Shown one piece after another: positions 53,441 to 61,228 of a stretch of DNA of 64,000 bases. Under the pieces are notes generated by a model. The model had not been told where the DNA came from. It saw nothing but the letters and a program-made list of their open reading frames with translations, and searched no databases. Source of the stretch: Phycisphaerales bacterium UBA2421 (GTDB taxonomy: Bacteria > Planctomycetota > Phycisphaerae > Tepidisphaerales > Tepidisphaeraceae); NCBI GenBank assembly GCA_002343075.1, contig DDRH01000036.1, positions 1 to 64,000 on the forward strand. The letters are read 5' to 3'. Made by a program: the position numbers and the translations under genes. How positions within the stretch are numbered: position 1 is the stretch's first letter; every line of letters begins with the position of its first letter.

Positions 53441-54508
53441 ATGAGTCTTTATCCATTGAAGTTCGTGCCCCGGTTTGTTCCGAAGATGTGGGGCGGCAGG
53501 AAGTTGCAGCAGATTTTTGGCAAATCCTTGCCCGGCGAAGGTCCGTACGGGGAAAGCTGGGAAGTGTTCGATTTTCCGCCGGGCGCGACCGGCCCCGACG
53601 CGATTCAGGCCGGCGACGATGACCGAGGATGGATCAGCGCCACAATTGCCAACGGGCCGCTGGCGGGGACGACCCTTCATCAGATCATGGTTGCCCACCC
53701 GGCAAGTTTGCTGGGACAGTGCGCCGCGGTGGACACTCCGCACGGCGGGCAGTTTCCACTATTGATCAAGTTTCTCGATGCACGCGACGATCTGAGCGTG
53801 CAGGTTCACCCGCCGCCGGCCTATGTCAGCTCGCACTCGGGTGCCCACCTCAAGAATGAGGCGTGGCATATCTTGCATTGCGATCCCGGTGCTCGGCTGT
53901 TGCTGGGCGCGCGTAAGGGTGTGACTCGGGCGATTTTTGAACAAGCCCTGCGCGCAGGGACTGCCGAGAAAGAGATGAACAGCGTAGCCGTGCTGGAAGG
54001 CGAAACCTATTACATGCCCAGCGGCACCCTGCACGCGCTCGGCGGGGGGATCGTCGCGTACGAAGTGCAAACGCCGAGCGATACGACCTACCGCGTTTTT
54101 GATTTTAGTCGTATTGATCCCTCAACCGGCAAACCGCGAACGCTACACGTCGAGCAGGCACTTGATTGCATCCAGTTTCACTGGGACGCGCTCCAGAACA
54201 AAACGCCCCGGCAACCGCAGCATGCAATTGTTGCGCAGGCACCGCAGTGGATTCTGATGCAGATTAGACTGTCGGCAGGGGCAGCCTACGAACTAAATCA
54301 CGATGCGGGCCCGATCGTTGCGACCTGCGTCAGTGGTGGTGGCTCGGTGCAGTCATTTGGGGTGACCGAAGAATACACACTCGGCGAGACAATTGTGCTC
54401 CCGCCGGCAGAATCGACACGGCTGCGTCCTGCGCGCGATAGCACACTACTCCTCGCAGGCGTCCCGCCGGTGGATCGGGCGCAGCTACTGCCGAGGTCTG
54501 TAGCGTGA
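53441..54508 (+). CDS. Mannose-6-phosphate isomerase-like protein (class I type)
   Basis: A 355-residue cupin-type isomerase (ManA family). 'FVPKMWGGRKLQQIFG' starts the fold, the zinc site includes His in 'LSVQVHPPP', Glu in 'HLKNEAWHIL' and His in 'PSGTLHALGGG', and 'VAYEVQTPSDTTYRVFDF' is also family-typical. It would interconvert mannose 6-phosphate and fructose 6-phosphate, feeding GDP-mannose or glycolysis. ATG 53441 (MSLYPLKFVP) chosen from the family N-terminus; the frame opens 12 codons earlier. It ends before a convergent GT39 gene. Confidence 0.88.
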   Translation: MSLYPLKFVPRFVPKMWGGRKLQQIFGKSLPGEGPYGESWEVFDFPPGATGPDAIQAGDDDRGWISATIANGPLAGTTLHQIMVAHPASLLGQCAAVDTPHGGQFPLLIKFLDARDDLSVQVHPPPAYVSSHSGAHLKNEAWHILHCDPGARLLLGARKGVTRAIFEQALRAGTAEKEMNSVAVLEGETYYMPSGTLHALGGGIVAYEVQTPSDTTYRVFDFSRIDPSTGKPRTLHVEQALDCIQFHWDALQNKTPRQPQHAIVAQAPQWILMQIRLSAGAAYELNHDAGPIVATCVSGGGSVQSFGVTEEYTLGETIVLPPAESTRLRPARDSTLLLAGVPPVDRAQLLPRSVA

Positions 54509-54550
54509 ATACAACGCCGAACCGGCCTCGAACCGATTGAATGCAGCGGC

Positions 54551-56191
54551 TCAGCGGAATTTCAAGACGATCACTTCAATTCTCCTGCCGCCGCCGGCGT
54601 AGCTCCAACCGGTTTCGGAGCGGACAACTTCGAGCAGCGCTCGGCGGGGTTCGGGCACTGTCTTCCAAACATCACTGGTGGTCACGATCCAAGCGGGCCA
54701 CTGGGCAGGTTCGACGACGCTGAGAAAATCGTCCCGCGGTTCGGGCCGGATGGTTCCGCCTTGGTAAAACGCCAGGCTTGGTTCCTTGTAATCGATCATG
54801 AGCACGTCGCCGACACGCAGGCCCGGCGGTAATACATCTGCCGCACGTCTTGAGAGGTTAAGGTAGGGTGAGTGGGGAATGAGTATCCCGTAGCAGAGGA
54901 TGAACACGCCCAGAATCCCCGCGGCCATCCACCCTGCGGCGTGCATTGGCGTTGAGTTGGCAAAATGCACCGCAACCCGCCACGCGAAGAGGATTGCCCA
55001 AACGCTCACCACCGCTGAGGCGACGATCGCCGCAGCAGGAAGCGGGGCAAACCAATACACGGCCAGCCACGGGAATAGCCCAATCATCGCCACGAAGCCG
55101 GCCCAACCGCGGGCGACGAGTGGCCAATTTCGTTGGCGGAGTTCCGATGTCGCGCCAGTCGACGCACGAAGCAGCACGCGCGCGACCAGAAACGCCATTG
55201 GCGCATACGTCGGCAACACATAGTGGGGCAGCTTGGTTGCAATGCACTCAAACATGATCCAAGGACCGACGATGGCGGCGAGAGCGAAGCGCACCCGAAC
55301 ATCGTGACGGCAGCGCCACGCGTCGGCCATCGCTGCCGGGATAAGCAGGCTCCACGGGAAAAACGTGCCCCAAACGGCCAGCAGATAGAACCCGGGCGGG
55401 CCACGATGACCCTCCTGGGGCTTGGCGATGCGGCTCAGCACCTCATTGTGTAGCATCGCGCCGATGGCCCCGGGGTGTCGCGATTCGAGCGCAATGATCC
55501 AAGGCATCACCACCGCTCCGGCGAGCAGGAGTGCAATTGTAATCTTTGGAAGCCTAAACTTCGCACGCGGCTTATCCGACTCGCCCGCCTTCTCAGCAGT
55601 GCTTCCACAGAATGCATTTAAGATCGCGAGCATCAGAAGCGTCGTTCCCAGCACGCCGAGCACGACGGGCCCCTTGGTAAGCCCCGCGAGGCCAACGCAA
55701 CTGCCCATCGCAATGACGGTGGGCCAGTCCCACAAGCCGATCGACATGCGATAGAGGCAAATCAGAGCGGAAAGAGTGAAAAAGGTCAGTACCGCGTCGG
55801 TAATGCTCATCTTGGCAGCGGCGATGGTCAGCCCCGCAGTGCCGTAGATGACCGCCGTCCAGACCGCGGTTTGTGGATCGACCCCGCGCGAGAGGGCGAC
55901 GACGACAAGCACAAGTGTCAGCGTCGTGGCGATCACCGACGGCAACCGGGCTGCGCCGGCGCTGACACCAAAGCACTTCATCGCGGCCGCCTGGCACCAA
56001 TAGATGAATGGCGGCTTCTTCAGGCGCAGCTCATCAAGCAACCGCGGGGTGGTCCAGTCGCCCGAATCGAGCATTTGGCGGCTCGCCTGCGCGTAGCGAG
56101 GCTCGTCGCGGTCCCAGAGGCTGACGGCGTTGTTGCCGATGAGGTACACCGACGTGAGCAGGAGCAAAATGCAAAGGCTGCGCCACGACAA
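54551..56191 (-). CDS. GT39-family (ArnT/PMT-like) glycosyltransferase
   Basis: A 546-residue multispan membrane protein. After the first helix comes 'LWDRDEPRYAQASRQMLDSGDW', the conserved DE/PRYA loop of ArnT-type dolichyl/undecaprenyl-phosphate sugar transferases, then about eleven further helices and a C-terminal outer domain ('VGDVLMIDYKEPSLAFYQGG'). It probably moves a sugar from a lipid carrier to lipid A, protein or another glycan on the outer face. It is divergent from the PAP2 gene, whose coding start is 80 bases away. Confidence 0.9.
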   Translation of the reverse strand: MSWRSLCILLLLTSVYLIGNNAVSLWDRDEPRYAQASRQMLDSGDWTTPRLLDELRLKKPPFIYWCQAAAMKCFGVSAGAARLPSVIATTLTLVLVVVALSRGVDPQTAVWTAVIYGTAGLTIAAAKMSITDAVLTFFTLSALICLYRMSIGLWDWPTVIAMGSCVGLAGLTKGPVVLGVLGTTLLMLAILNAFCGSTAEKAGESDKPRAKFRLPKITIALLLAGAVVMPWIIALESRHPGAIGAMLHNEVLSRIAKPQEGHRGPPGFYLLAVWGTFFPWSLLIPAAMADAWRCRHDVRVRFALAAIVGPWIMFECIATKLPHYVLPTYAPMAFLVARVLLRASTGATSELRQRNWPLVARGWAGFVAMIGLFPWLAVYWFAPLPAAAIVASAVVSVWAILFAWRVAVHFANSTPMHAAGWMAAGILGVFILCYGILIPHSPYLNLSRRAADVLPPGLRVGDVLMIDYKEPSLAFYQGGTIRPEPRDDFLSVVEPAQWPAWIVTTSDVWKTVPEPRRALLEVVRSETGWSYAGGGRRIEVIVLKFR

Positions 56192-56270
56192 GATGAGGTT
56201 TACGTTATGCCACGAGAATCAAATTGCAAAGTGCTCGCCGTTTCGCCGGGGTTGTGTAAGCTTCCCGCCG

Positions 56271-56840
56271 ATGAGTTGGTTGATTTTCGCGATGCTCCTC
56301 GTTCCGTGTGCGGTTCTACTGGTGCTGGAACTGCGCGGCGTGAAGACGACCCTCTCTCTCCATATGCGCGGCGACATCAGTCGCGAGAGCAAGTTTCTGG
56401 CGCAGTATGGTCAGGCCATCTGCACCCCGATCGTGGCTCTTCTGGTTTGGCAGTTGGATAAGACCAACCCTGGCCATCGCGCGCTCATCATTCTTTTCTC
56501 GACCATCGCTGCCTCCGCATCGGCGGCAGGGCTTAAGCGGCTGTTGGGTCGCAGCCGGCCCAATCGACGGCATGCCGGGCAGTTCCTTGGGCCGACATGG
56601 ACACACGCTAATTGGCGCGAGAGCTTTCCCTCCAGTCATAGTGCCTGCGCAATGGCAATGAGCGTTCCGCTTGCCATGTTTTACCCATCAGCGGCCATCA
56701 CGTTCTTTAGTCTCGCAATTCTGACTGCGGCGCTGAGATATGTGCTCGATGCGCATTGGCCGAGTGATGTGCTGGCAGGGCTGGCGCTTGGGTATCTCTG
56801 CGCCATTGTCATTTTGGAACTCTTCGCGAGGCTTGCGTGA
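56271..56840 (+). CDS. PAP2-family membrane phosphatase
   Basis: A 189-residue membrane protein with about five helices and the full PAP2 triad: 'KRLLGRSRP' (KxxxxxxRP), 'PSSHSAC' (PSGH-type), and 'RYVLDAHWPSD' (Rx5HxxxD). It probably removes phosphate from undecaprenyl pyrophosphate or a phosphatidate. ATG at 56271 (MSWLIFAMLLV) fits the first helix; the open frame to 56130 lies across the divergent gene. It overlaps the next gene by four bases (GTGA), with which it forms a coupled set. Confidence 0.9.
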   Translation: MSWLIFAMLLVPCAVLLVLELRGVKTTLSLHMRGDISRESKFLAQYGQAICTPIVALLVWQLDKTNPGHRALIILFSTIAASASAAGLKRLLGRSRPNRRHAGQFLGPTWTHANWRESFPSSHSACAMAMSVPLAMFYPSAAITFFSLAILTAALRYVLDAHWPSDVLAGLALGYLCAIVILELFARLA

Positions 56841-57481
56841 GCCTGAACTGGAATTTTTCAACCGTTGCTGATGAGCTCGGCGGGGTTATCACGCACGCGG
56901 AGGCGGCCGCGCGGCTGGAGCAGGCGGTTTATGGAGTCGACTCACTTGCAGAGTTGGCACTCCATAAGGTGCTCGCGGATGGGTTGGCGACACGGTTTGA
57001 GGTGGCGCGTGAGGTACATTACCCGTCGAGCGCCGGCGGGAAGCTAACGCATCGACAACGATGTGATCTGGTGTTAACTCCCCGGGGACGACCGCTGCGG
57101 CTAGATTCCCGGCCAGCGGGGTTGTTTGACCCGCCCGATCAGGCATCGCCCGGCGAAGCGCTTTGGCTCGAACTCAAAGTCGCGGCGCAGTTCCGCTCGG
57201 CGGGCGTTCGCCATAGCGGCTACGGCGCGCAGTGGCGCACCGCCGTTGTCGAAGACCTGAAGAAGATGGAAGCCGAACCAGCCATCAAGGAGGCCGGCCT
57301 GCTACTGATCGTATTCACAGAGTCAGTTGACGTGCTGGAGAATGATCTTCAATTGTTCGAGGATGTGATGGTTATGAAAGAGGTCCTCGCAGGCTTCAGG
57401 CATGTGCGGTCGATCCCAATTCTGGACCGCATGGGACACTCGATTTGCACGGTGGCGCTATGGCCGACCATTCAAAGATGA
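56837..57481 (+). CDS. PD-(D/E)XK-like protein of unknown function
   Basis: A 214-residue soluble protein. A nuclease-like core is suggested by 'RQRCDLVLTPRGRP' followed by 'ALWLELKVAAQFR', i.e. Asp then ExK on neighbouring strands, plus a helix-rich frame ('SLAELALHKVLADGLATRFEVAREV'). It lacks other recognisable domains. It overlaps the PAP2 stop (GTGA) and the NUDIX start (ATGA), so its gene is embedded in a coupled three-gene set. Function unknown; enzymatic activity is only an inference from the motif. Confidence 0.7.
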   Translation: MSLNWNFSTVADELGGVITHAEAAARLEQAVYGVDSLAELALHKVLADGLATRFEVAREVHYPSSAGGKLTHRQRCDLVLTPRGRPLRLDSRPAGLFDPPDQASPGEALWLELKVAAQFRSAGVRHSGYGAQWRTAVVEDLKKMEAEPAIKEAGLLLIVFTESVDVLENDLQLFEDVMVMKEVLAGFRHVRSIPILDRMGHSICTVALWPTIQR

Positions 57482-57909
57482 TTCAGGAGCGCTCGGCAGG
57501 CGCGATTGTATACCGGCGGGACGTCTTTGGGACGCGCGAGTATCTTCTTCTGAATCACGGCAGGCATTGGGACTTTCCCAAGGGCCACACAATCCCCGGC
57601 GAGACCGACCGCGCCGCCGCCGAGCGGGAATTGTGCGAGGAGACGTGCATCCGCGCCGCGACCTTTCACGAAGGGTTCTGCAGAGAAATCAGGTATGTGT
57701 TTCGCTCCCGCGGCGTTGTGGTTAACAAGGCCGTGGTTTTCTTCGTTGCATTGACAGACGTGGATGCGATTACGTTGAGCCACGAGCATGTCGGATTTGC
57801 TTGGATGACATACGATATTGCGATGAAAGCCGTGACATATCCGACGTCGCGCGACGTACTGAAGCGTGCCGAGGAGTTTTTGGCCAGGACTAGTCCGCAA
57901 GCTGGCTAG
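57478..57909 (+). CDS. NUDIX hydrolase (Ap4A-pyrophosphatase-like)
   Basis: A 143-residue NUDIX protein. 'WDFPKGHTIPGETDRAAAERELCEETCI' holds the box GX5EX7REUXEE, with Cys in place of the usual Gly after EE. Substrate is probably a nucleoside diphosphate derivative such as Ap4A, or an alternative house-cleaning substrate. I chose ATG 57478 (MIQERSAGAIVYRR), which overlaps the previous stop by four bases; ATG 57460 is an alternative. It ends 76 bases before the prenyl synthase gene. Confidence 0.9.
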   Translation: MIQERSAGAIVYRRDVFGTREYLLLNHGRHWDFPKGHTIPGETDRAAAERELCEETCIRAATFHEGFCREIRYVFRSRGVVVNKAVVFFVALTDVDAITLSHEHVGFAWMTYDIAMKAVTYPTSRDVLKRAEEFLARTSPQAG

Positions 57910-57985
57910 AGCCGTCGCAAATCTTGCTATTGAGGCAGCCCTGTTCAACAATGCTATCTGAGTTCAGAAAGGATTCCCGGGCACC

Positions 57986-59125
57986 GTGAAGCTGGTTTCG
58001 GAAGACAATCTTAAGCAGATAGACACGCACTTAGCGAAAGTGCTCGACCGGCTTCTGGCTGCCGACGGCCTGAGTGCCATGAATTCTGTGATTCGGGCAT
58101 ATGTGCTAGCGGGTGGCAAACGCGTTCGCCCCCAGCTTGCCCTCTGGACCTGGCTGCAGTGTGAAGCGAGCACGCCTGGAATAGAGACGCCGCCTAGCCC
58201 CTCTGGTTTCTCATTTACGGTGGCCGACCGTCCGCTGACCGATCAACCCTTGCCTACCCCACCCGGGCCGAATCCGCAGTCACTGCTCGATGCGGCTTGT
58301 GCCTGGGAGTTGTTTCATGCGTTTCTTCTCGCCCATGACGACATCATTGACTCGGCGGAGACGCGCCGGGAGCAGGCGGCGCTTCATCGGCAGCTTTCCT
58401 CGCTCGACCACGATTCGCCAAAGTTTGGCAGCGACCTCGCCATCGTCGCGGGCGACCTGATGTTCAGCGCCGCCATGCGGCTGCTGCATGAACTGGATGT
58501 GCAACCAGGCCCTTATCGCTCGCTGCTCCAGTTGTTCAGCCGGGTCGCAACGATCACGGGCTTTGGGCAGGCCATCGATATTTGCCAGTCGCAAGTGCCG
58601 ATTGAAGATGTCTGCGAGGAGACGCTGCTGAGGGAGTATCACTGGAAGACCGCGGCGTACACCTTTGAGGGACCGATGCTAACGGGAGCAATCCTGGCCG
58701 GTGCAGATTTGCCGACGCAATTGGCAATCTCTAGTTTCGCCCTCGCGCTCGGCCAGGCGTATCAGATGCAGAATGATCTGATCGACCTTTCAGCAGAAGC
58801 GCACGAGGGATGCGACCTCGTGCAGGGCAAACGAACGATCACTCTGATCACCGCGCGCAGCCAACTCGCGCCCGCCCGCCGGGCCGAGTTTGATCGCAAG
58901 CTTGATGCCCTGCGAACCGCAAATGGACATTCCCTGCAGCTTGCTGACGAGATTCGCAGAGAATTGCTCGATAATGGAGCGGCAAGGCGGACTGCGGAGC
59001 GAATTGACCGGTTTCTGACCAGCGCCCGCTCGGCTGCAATGGATTCGGCCATCCCGCAACCTTTGGGGGGGGCGATGCAGCAATTGCTTCATTCACTGCA
59101 GCGGCAGTATTTTGTCGCCGTATAG
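57986..59125 (+). CDS. Polyprenyl (farnesyl/geranylgeranyl-type) diphosphate synthase
   Basis: A 379-residue trans-prenyltransferase. The first Asp-rich motif is 'LAHDDIIDSAETRR' near residue 118; the second reads 'QMQNDLIDLSAEAHEG' near residue 262, with Asn where most members have Asp. 'GGKRVRPQLALW' binds the isopentenyl diphosphate phosphate. A 38-residue Pro/Ser-rich insertion (STPGIETPPSPSGFSFTV and beyond) follows that motif. GTG start at 57986 with AAGGA upstream. It makes isoprenoid precursors; product length unknown. It ends 38 bases from a convergent gene. Confidence 0.9.
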   Translation: MKLVSEDNLKQIDTHLAKVLDRLLAADGLSAMNSVIRAYVLAGGKRVRPQLALWTWLQCEASTPGIETPPSPSGFSFTVADRPLTDQPLPTPPGPNPQSLLDAACAWELFHAFLLAHDDIIDSAETRREQAALHRQLSSLDHDSPKFGSDLAIVAGDLMFSAAMRLLHELDVQPGPYRSLLQLFSRVATITGFGQAIDICQSQVPIEDVCEETLLREYHWKTAAYTFEGPMLTGAILAGADLPTQLAISSFALALGQAYQMQNDLIDLSAEAHEGCDLVQGKRTITLITARSQLAPARRAEFDRKLDALRTANGHSLQLADEIRRELLDNGAARRTAERIDRFLTSARSAAMDSAIPQPLGGAMQQLLHSLQRQYFVAV

Positions 59126-59162
59126 TGAAACTTAAAGTCTTTCCCCCCAGGGAAGACCCGGA

Positions 59163-61061
59163 TCACTCATCTCTTTCCCCGCGGCCGTCGAGCAGCCGCT
59201 GCATGACGAACGACCGGCGCATGGCACGCATGTCGGCGGGGCTTTCGGACACATATTCGATGAACGCCATGCACATTTCATCGGTTGTTTGCTCCCCGCG
59301 ACGAACGCGCCGCGGGGGGGAGTTGGGATTGTTGGGATTGTCGGCTGAGTTATCAAACCGTGCCGACAGCTGCAGCACGGTTCCCGCAGGCAAACTGATG
59401 GGTTTCGCGAATCGATACTGCTCCTGCCACTTAAAGTCCCAATCATCAATATGCACCAACGGAACGATGTTGCCATCGGGCAGCGCTGCCGTGACAACCA
59501 TCTCTCGTCCGACCAGATGCATGTGAGGTGTGACACCGATGATGGTGGTATCGATCGGCAAGGCAAACCGCGCCGTCCGAATATAGTTGGCTTCGCCTGC
59601 AGGGATGTCGATCTCGCGGTTGACCAGCGGAATAGTGGCGACCTGGCGTTGTACCGGCGTTTTCTGGAGATAGATGGCGAGCGTTGATTGATCGTTTCGC
59701 GCGACGCCATCGGGGTGATAGTGAATCTGCATCACAACGTCAGACCCCTTGGCTACGAAGCGACCGGTGCCTTCGGGCAGGCGGTGCGGCTGACTGCCCG
59801 GTGCCCAGCCGCCGAGCGAGCCGGTGGGAAGAAACCCAGGCCCGCCGAAGCTGGCATAGCCCGGAAGCGGGTCGGCGGCGTCTCTGGTCTTGCCGACGCC
59901 ATTACGGTCGAGGTAGAAAATCGCGTGGTGCACCACCGTCGCAGCCCCGGGGCGAAACTCAATCCCGGCGACGTATGCATCCTGCTTCAAATCCAACGGA
60001 AGCACGAAAGCGCGATAAATGTCGCGCCCGGCTGCCGGAATTGGAAACGAATCAGACATTTTCAGCACGATGTCTGGTTCCCCCAGTCGCCATCCCGAAG
60101 CAAACTGCGGCGGCGGTGGGGCGTCCGATGCTTCGCCCATCGGCCCGCCGGCTTGGGCCCACTGCTGGATGAGGTCAATCTCGCGTGAAGTCAGGCGGCG
60201 CTCATGTACAAAATGTCCAAAGTCAGCCTTGGGCTTCCACGGGGGCATGTAGCGACTCTCGGTGACGGCGGCGATCATCCGGGCGCGCTTGCTGACGTCA
60301 TCGTATGTCAACAGCGGAAACGGAGCCGCCTCGCCCGGGCGATGGCAGATGGTGCAATTACTGTAGATGATTGGCGCAATGTCTCGGGCGAAAGTCACAG
60401 GGGAAATCTCGGCGCGCGGGCGATCCCATGACTCGAATATGCAGCCAATGGACGGGGTGTTCGGCACTTTCACCGGGCGGTCATGCAACACATCAGTGAC
60501 GGCGGCCGCGAGATCGTAGCTGGTTGCATCGTGTTTCTCTTTGCCAAGCTGCGTAACCGCGTTGTCAATCCGCCCGCGGTAGACAATGCTTCCAGACGCA
60601 TCAATGACGAATGCTTCAGGTGTCTTCGTCGGCTGGAGCGCGAGTGCCAGATCGCCCGTGGCATCAAAAATGACAGGAAACTCCACGCCGCGCTCTGCGG
60701 CCCAGGCTTGCGCTTCGGCCCGGCCCACGCGCGGGTCGGATAGGACGCCTGCAAGCCCGGCCTTCCAGTTCCCCTTCTTAAAACTCCGGTTCAGGTAATT
60801 GAGTTTGGCAATCGACTTATTCGCAATAGGGCATTCGGTACCGAGCACCACGATCGCGGTAGCTTTCATGTCGTCGGAGACGATGTGCACCGGGCTCCCG
60901 GCAATGTCGGTCAGCTTGAGCGAGGCGAGCGTGCGGCTCGCATCGGCCCGAACCACGGGCGATTCATGAGGTTGTGTAGCGGGTGAGGCAAAGGCCAGGC
61001 TCCAGCGGAAGCCGATGCCAAGCAGGAGAGAAGCGATCAGAATAAATGCAGATCGATGCAT
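59163..61061 (-). CDS. Redoxin / cytochrome c / copper-monooxygenase-like fusion protein
   Basis: A 632-residue exported protein with an N-terminal signal (MHRSAFILIASLLLGIGFRW). Residues 40-190 form a thioredoxin-like redoxin, with the Cys in 'GTECPIANKS'. Near residue 235 a heme site 'CTICH' (CxxCH) marks a cytochrome-c-like segment. The last ~300 residues resemble the copper type II ascorbate-dependent monooxygenase fold, with His pairs in 'VVHHAIFYL' and 'VTPHMHLVG'. Such planctomycete fusions are exported and poorly characterised; redox role inferred. ATG at 61061 chosen; the frame opens to 61223. Confidence 0.85.
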   Translation of the reverse strand: MHRSAFILIASLLLGIGFRWSLAFASPATQPHESPVVRADASRTLASLKLTDIAGSPVHIVSDDMKATAIVVLGTECPIANKSIAKLNYLNRSFKKGNWKAGLAGVLSDPRVGRAEAQAWAAERGVEFPVIFDATGDLALALQPTKTPEAFVIDASGSIVYRGRIDNAVTQLGKEKHDATSYDLAAAVTDVLHDRPVKVPNTPSIGCIFESWDRPRAEISPVTFARDIAPIIYSNCTICHRPGEAAPFPLLTYDDVSKRARMIAAVTESRYMPPWKPKADFGHFVHERRLTSREIDLIQQWAQAGGPMGEASDAPPPPQFASGWRLGEPDIVLKMSDSFPIPAAGRDIYRAFVLPLDLKQDAYVAGIEFRPGAATVVHHAIFYLDRNGVGKTRDAADPLPGYASFGGPGFLPTGSLGGWAPGSQPHRLPEGTGRFVAKGSDVVMQIHYHPDGVARNDQSTLAIYLQKTPVQRQVATIPLVNREIDIPAGEANYIRTARFALPIDTTIIGVTPHMHLVGREMVVTAALPDGNIVPLVHIDDWDFKWQEQYRFAKPISLPAGTVLQLSARFDNSADNPNNPNSPPRRVRRGEQTTDEMCMAFIEYVSESPADMRAMRRSFVMQRLLDGRGERDE

Positions 61062-61186
61062 AGGGCTTATGATTGTAACGATTCGCCCGGTGCAATATTT
61101 CGGAATCTTCACCTGAAGGGTGAATTGAGTGGAAAATTGGTCGAGGGGATCGACCGCTTGGGTATCGCCCATCCGTTCGAAAGGCC

Positions 61187-61218
61187 TTCCCCCGCCCAGG
61201 AAATCCCGGGCGGGGGAA
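61187..61218 (-). terminator. GC-rich terminator-like hairpin after S9 peptidase gene
   Basis: A perfect 11-base-pair stem, TTCCCCCGCCC (61187-61197) with GGGCGGGGGAA (61208-61218), ten-base loop, just after the S9 peptidase stop. The following T tract on the minus strand is short (CCTTTC). Confidence 0.5.
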
Positions 61219-61228
61219 ACCACCGTTT

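Noticed and set aside
53247..53444. A 65-codon frame starting at TTG, overlapping the manA-like ATG by four bases (ATGA).
   Set aside because: No ribosome site, no recognisable family, ordinary composition; the overlap may be chance. Kept only as a note in the intergenic entry.
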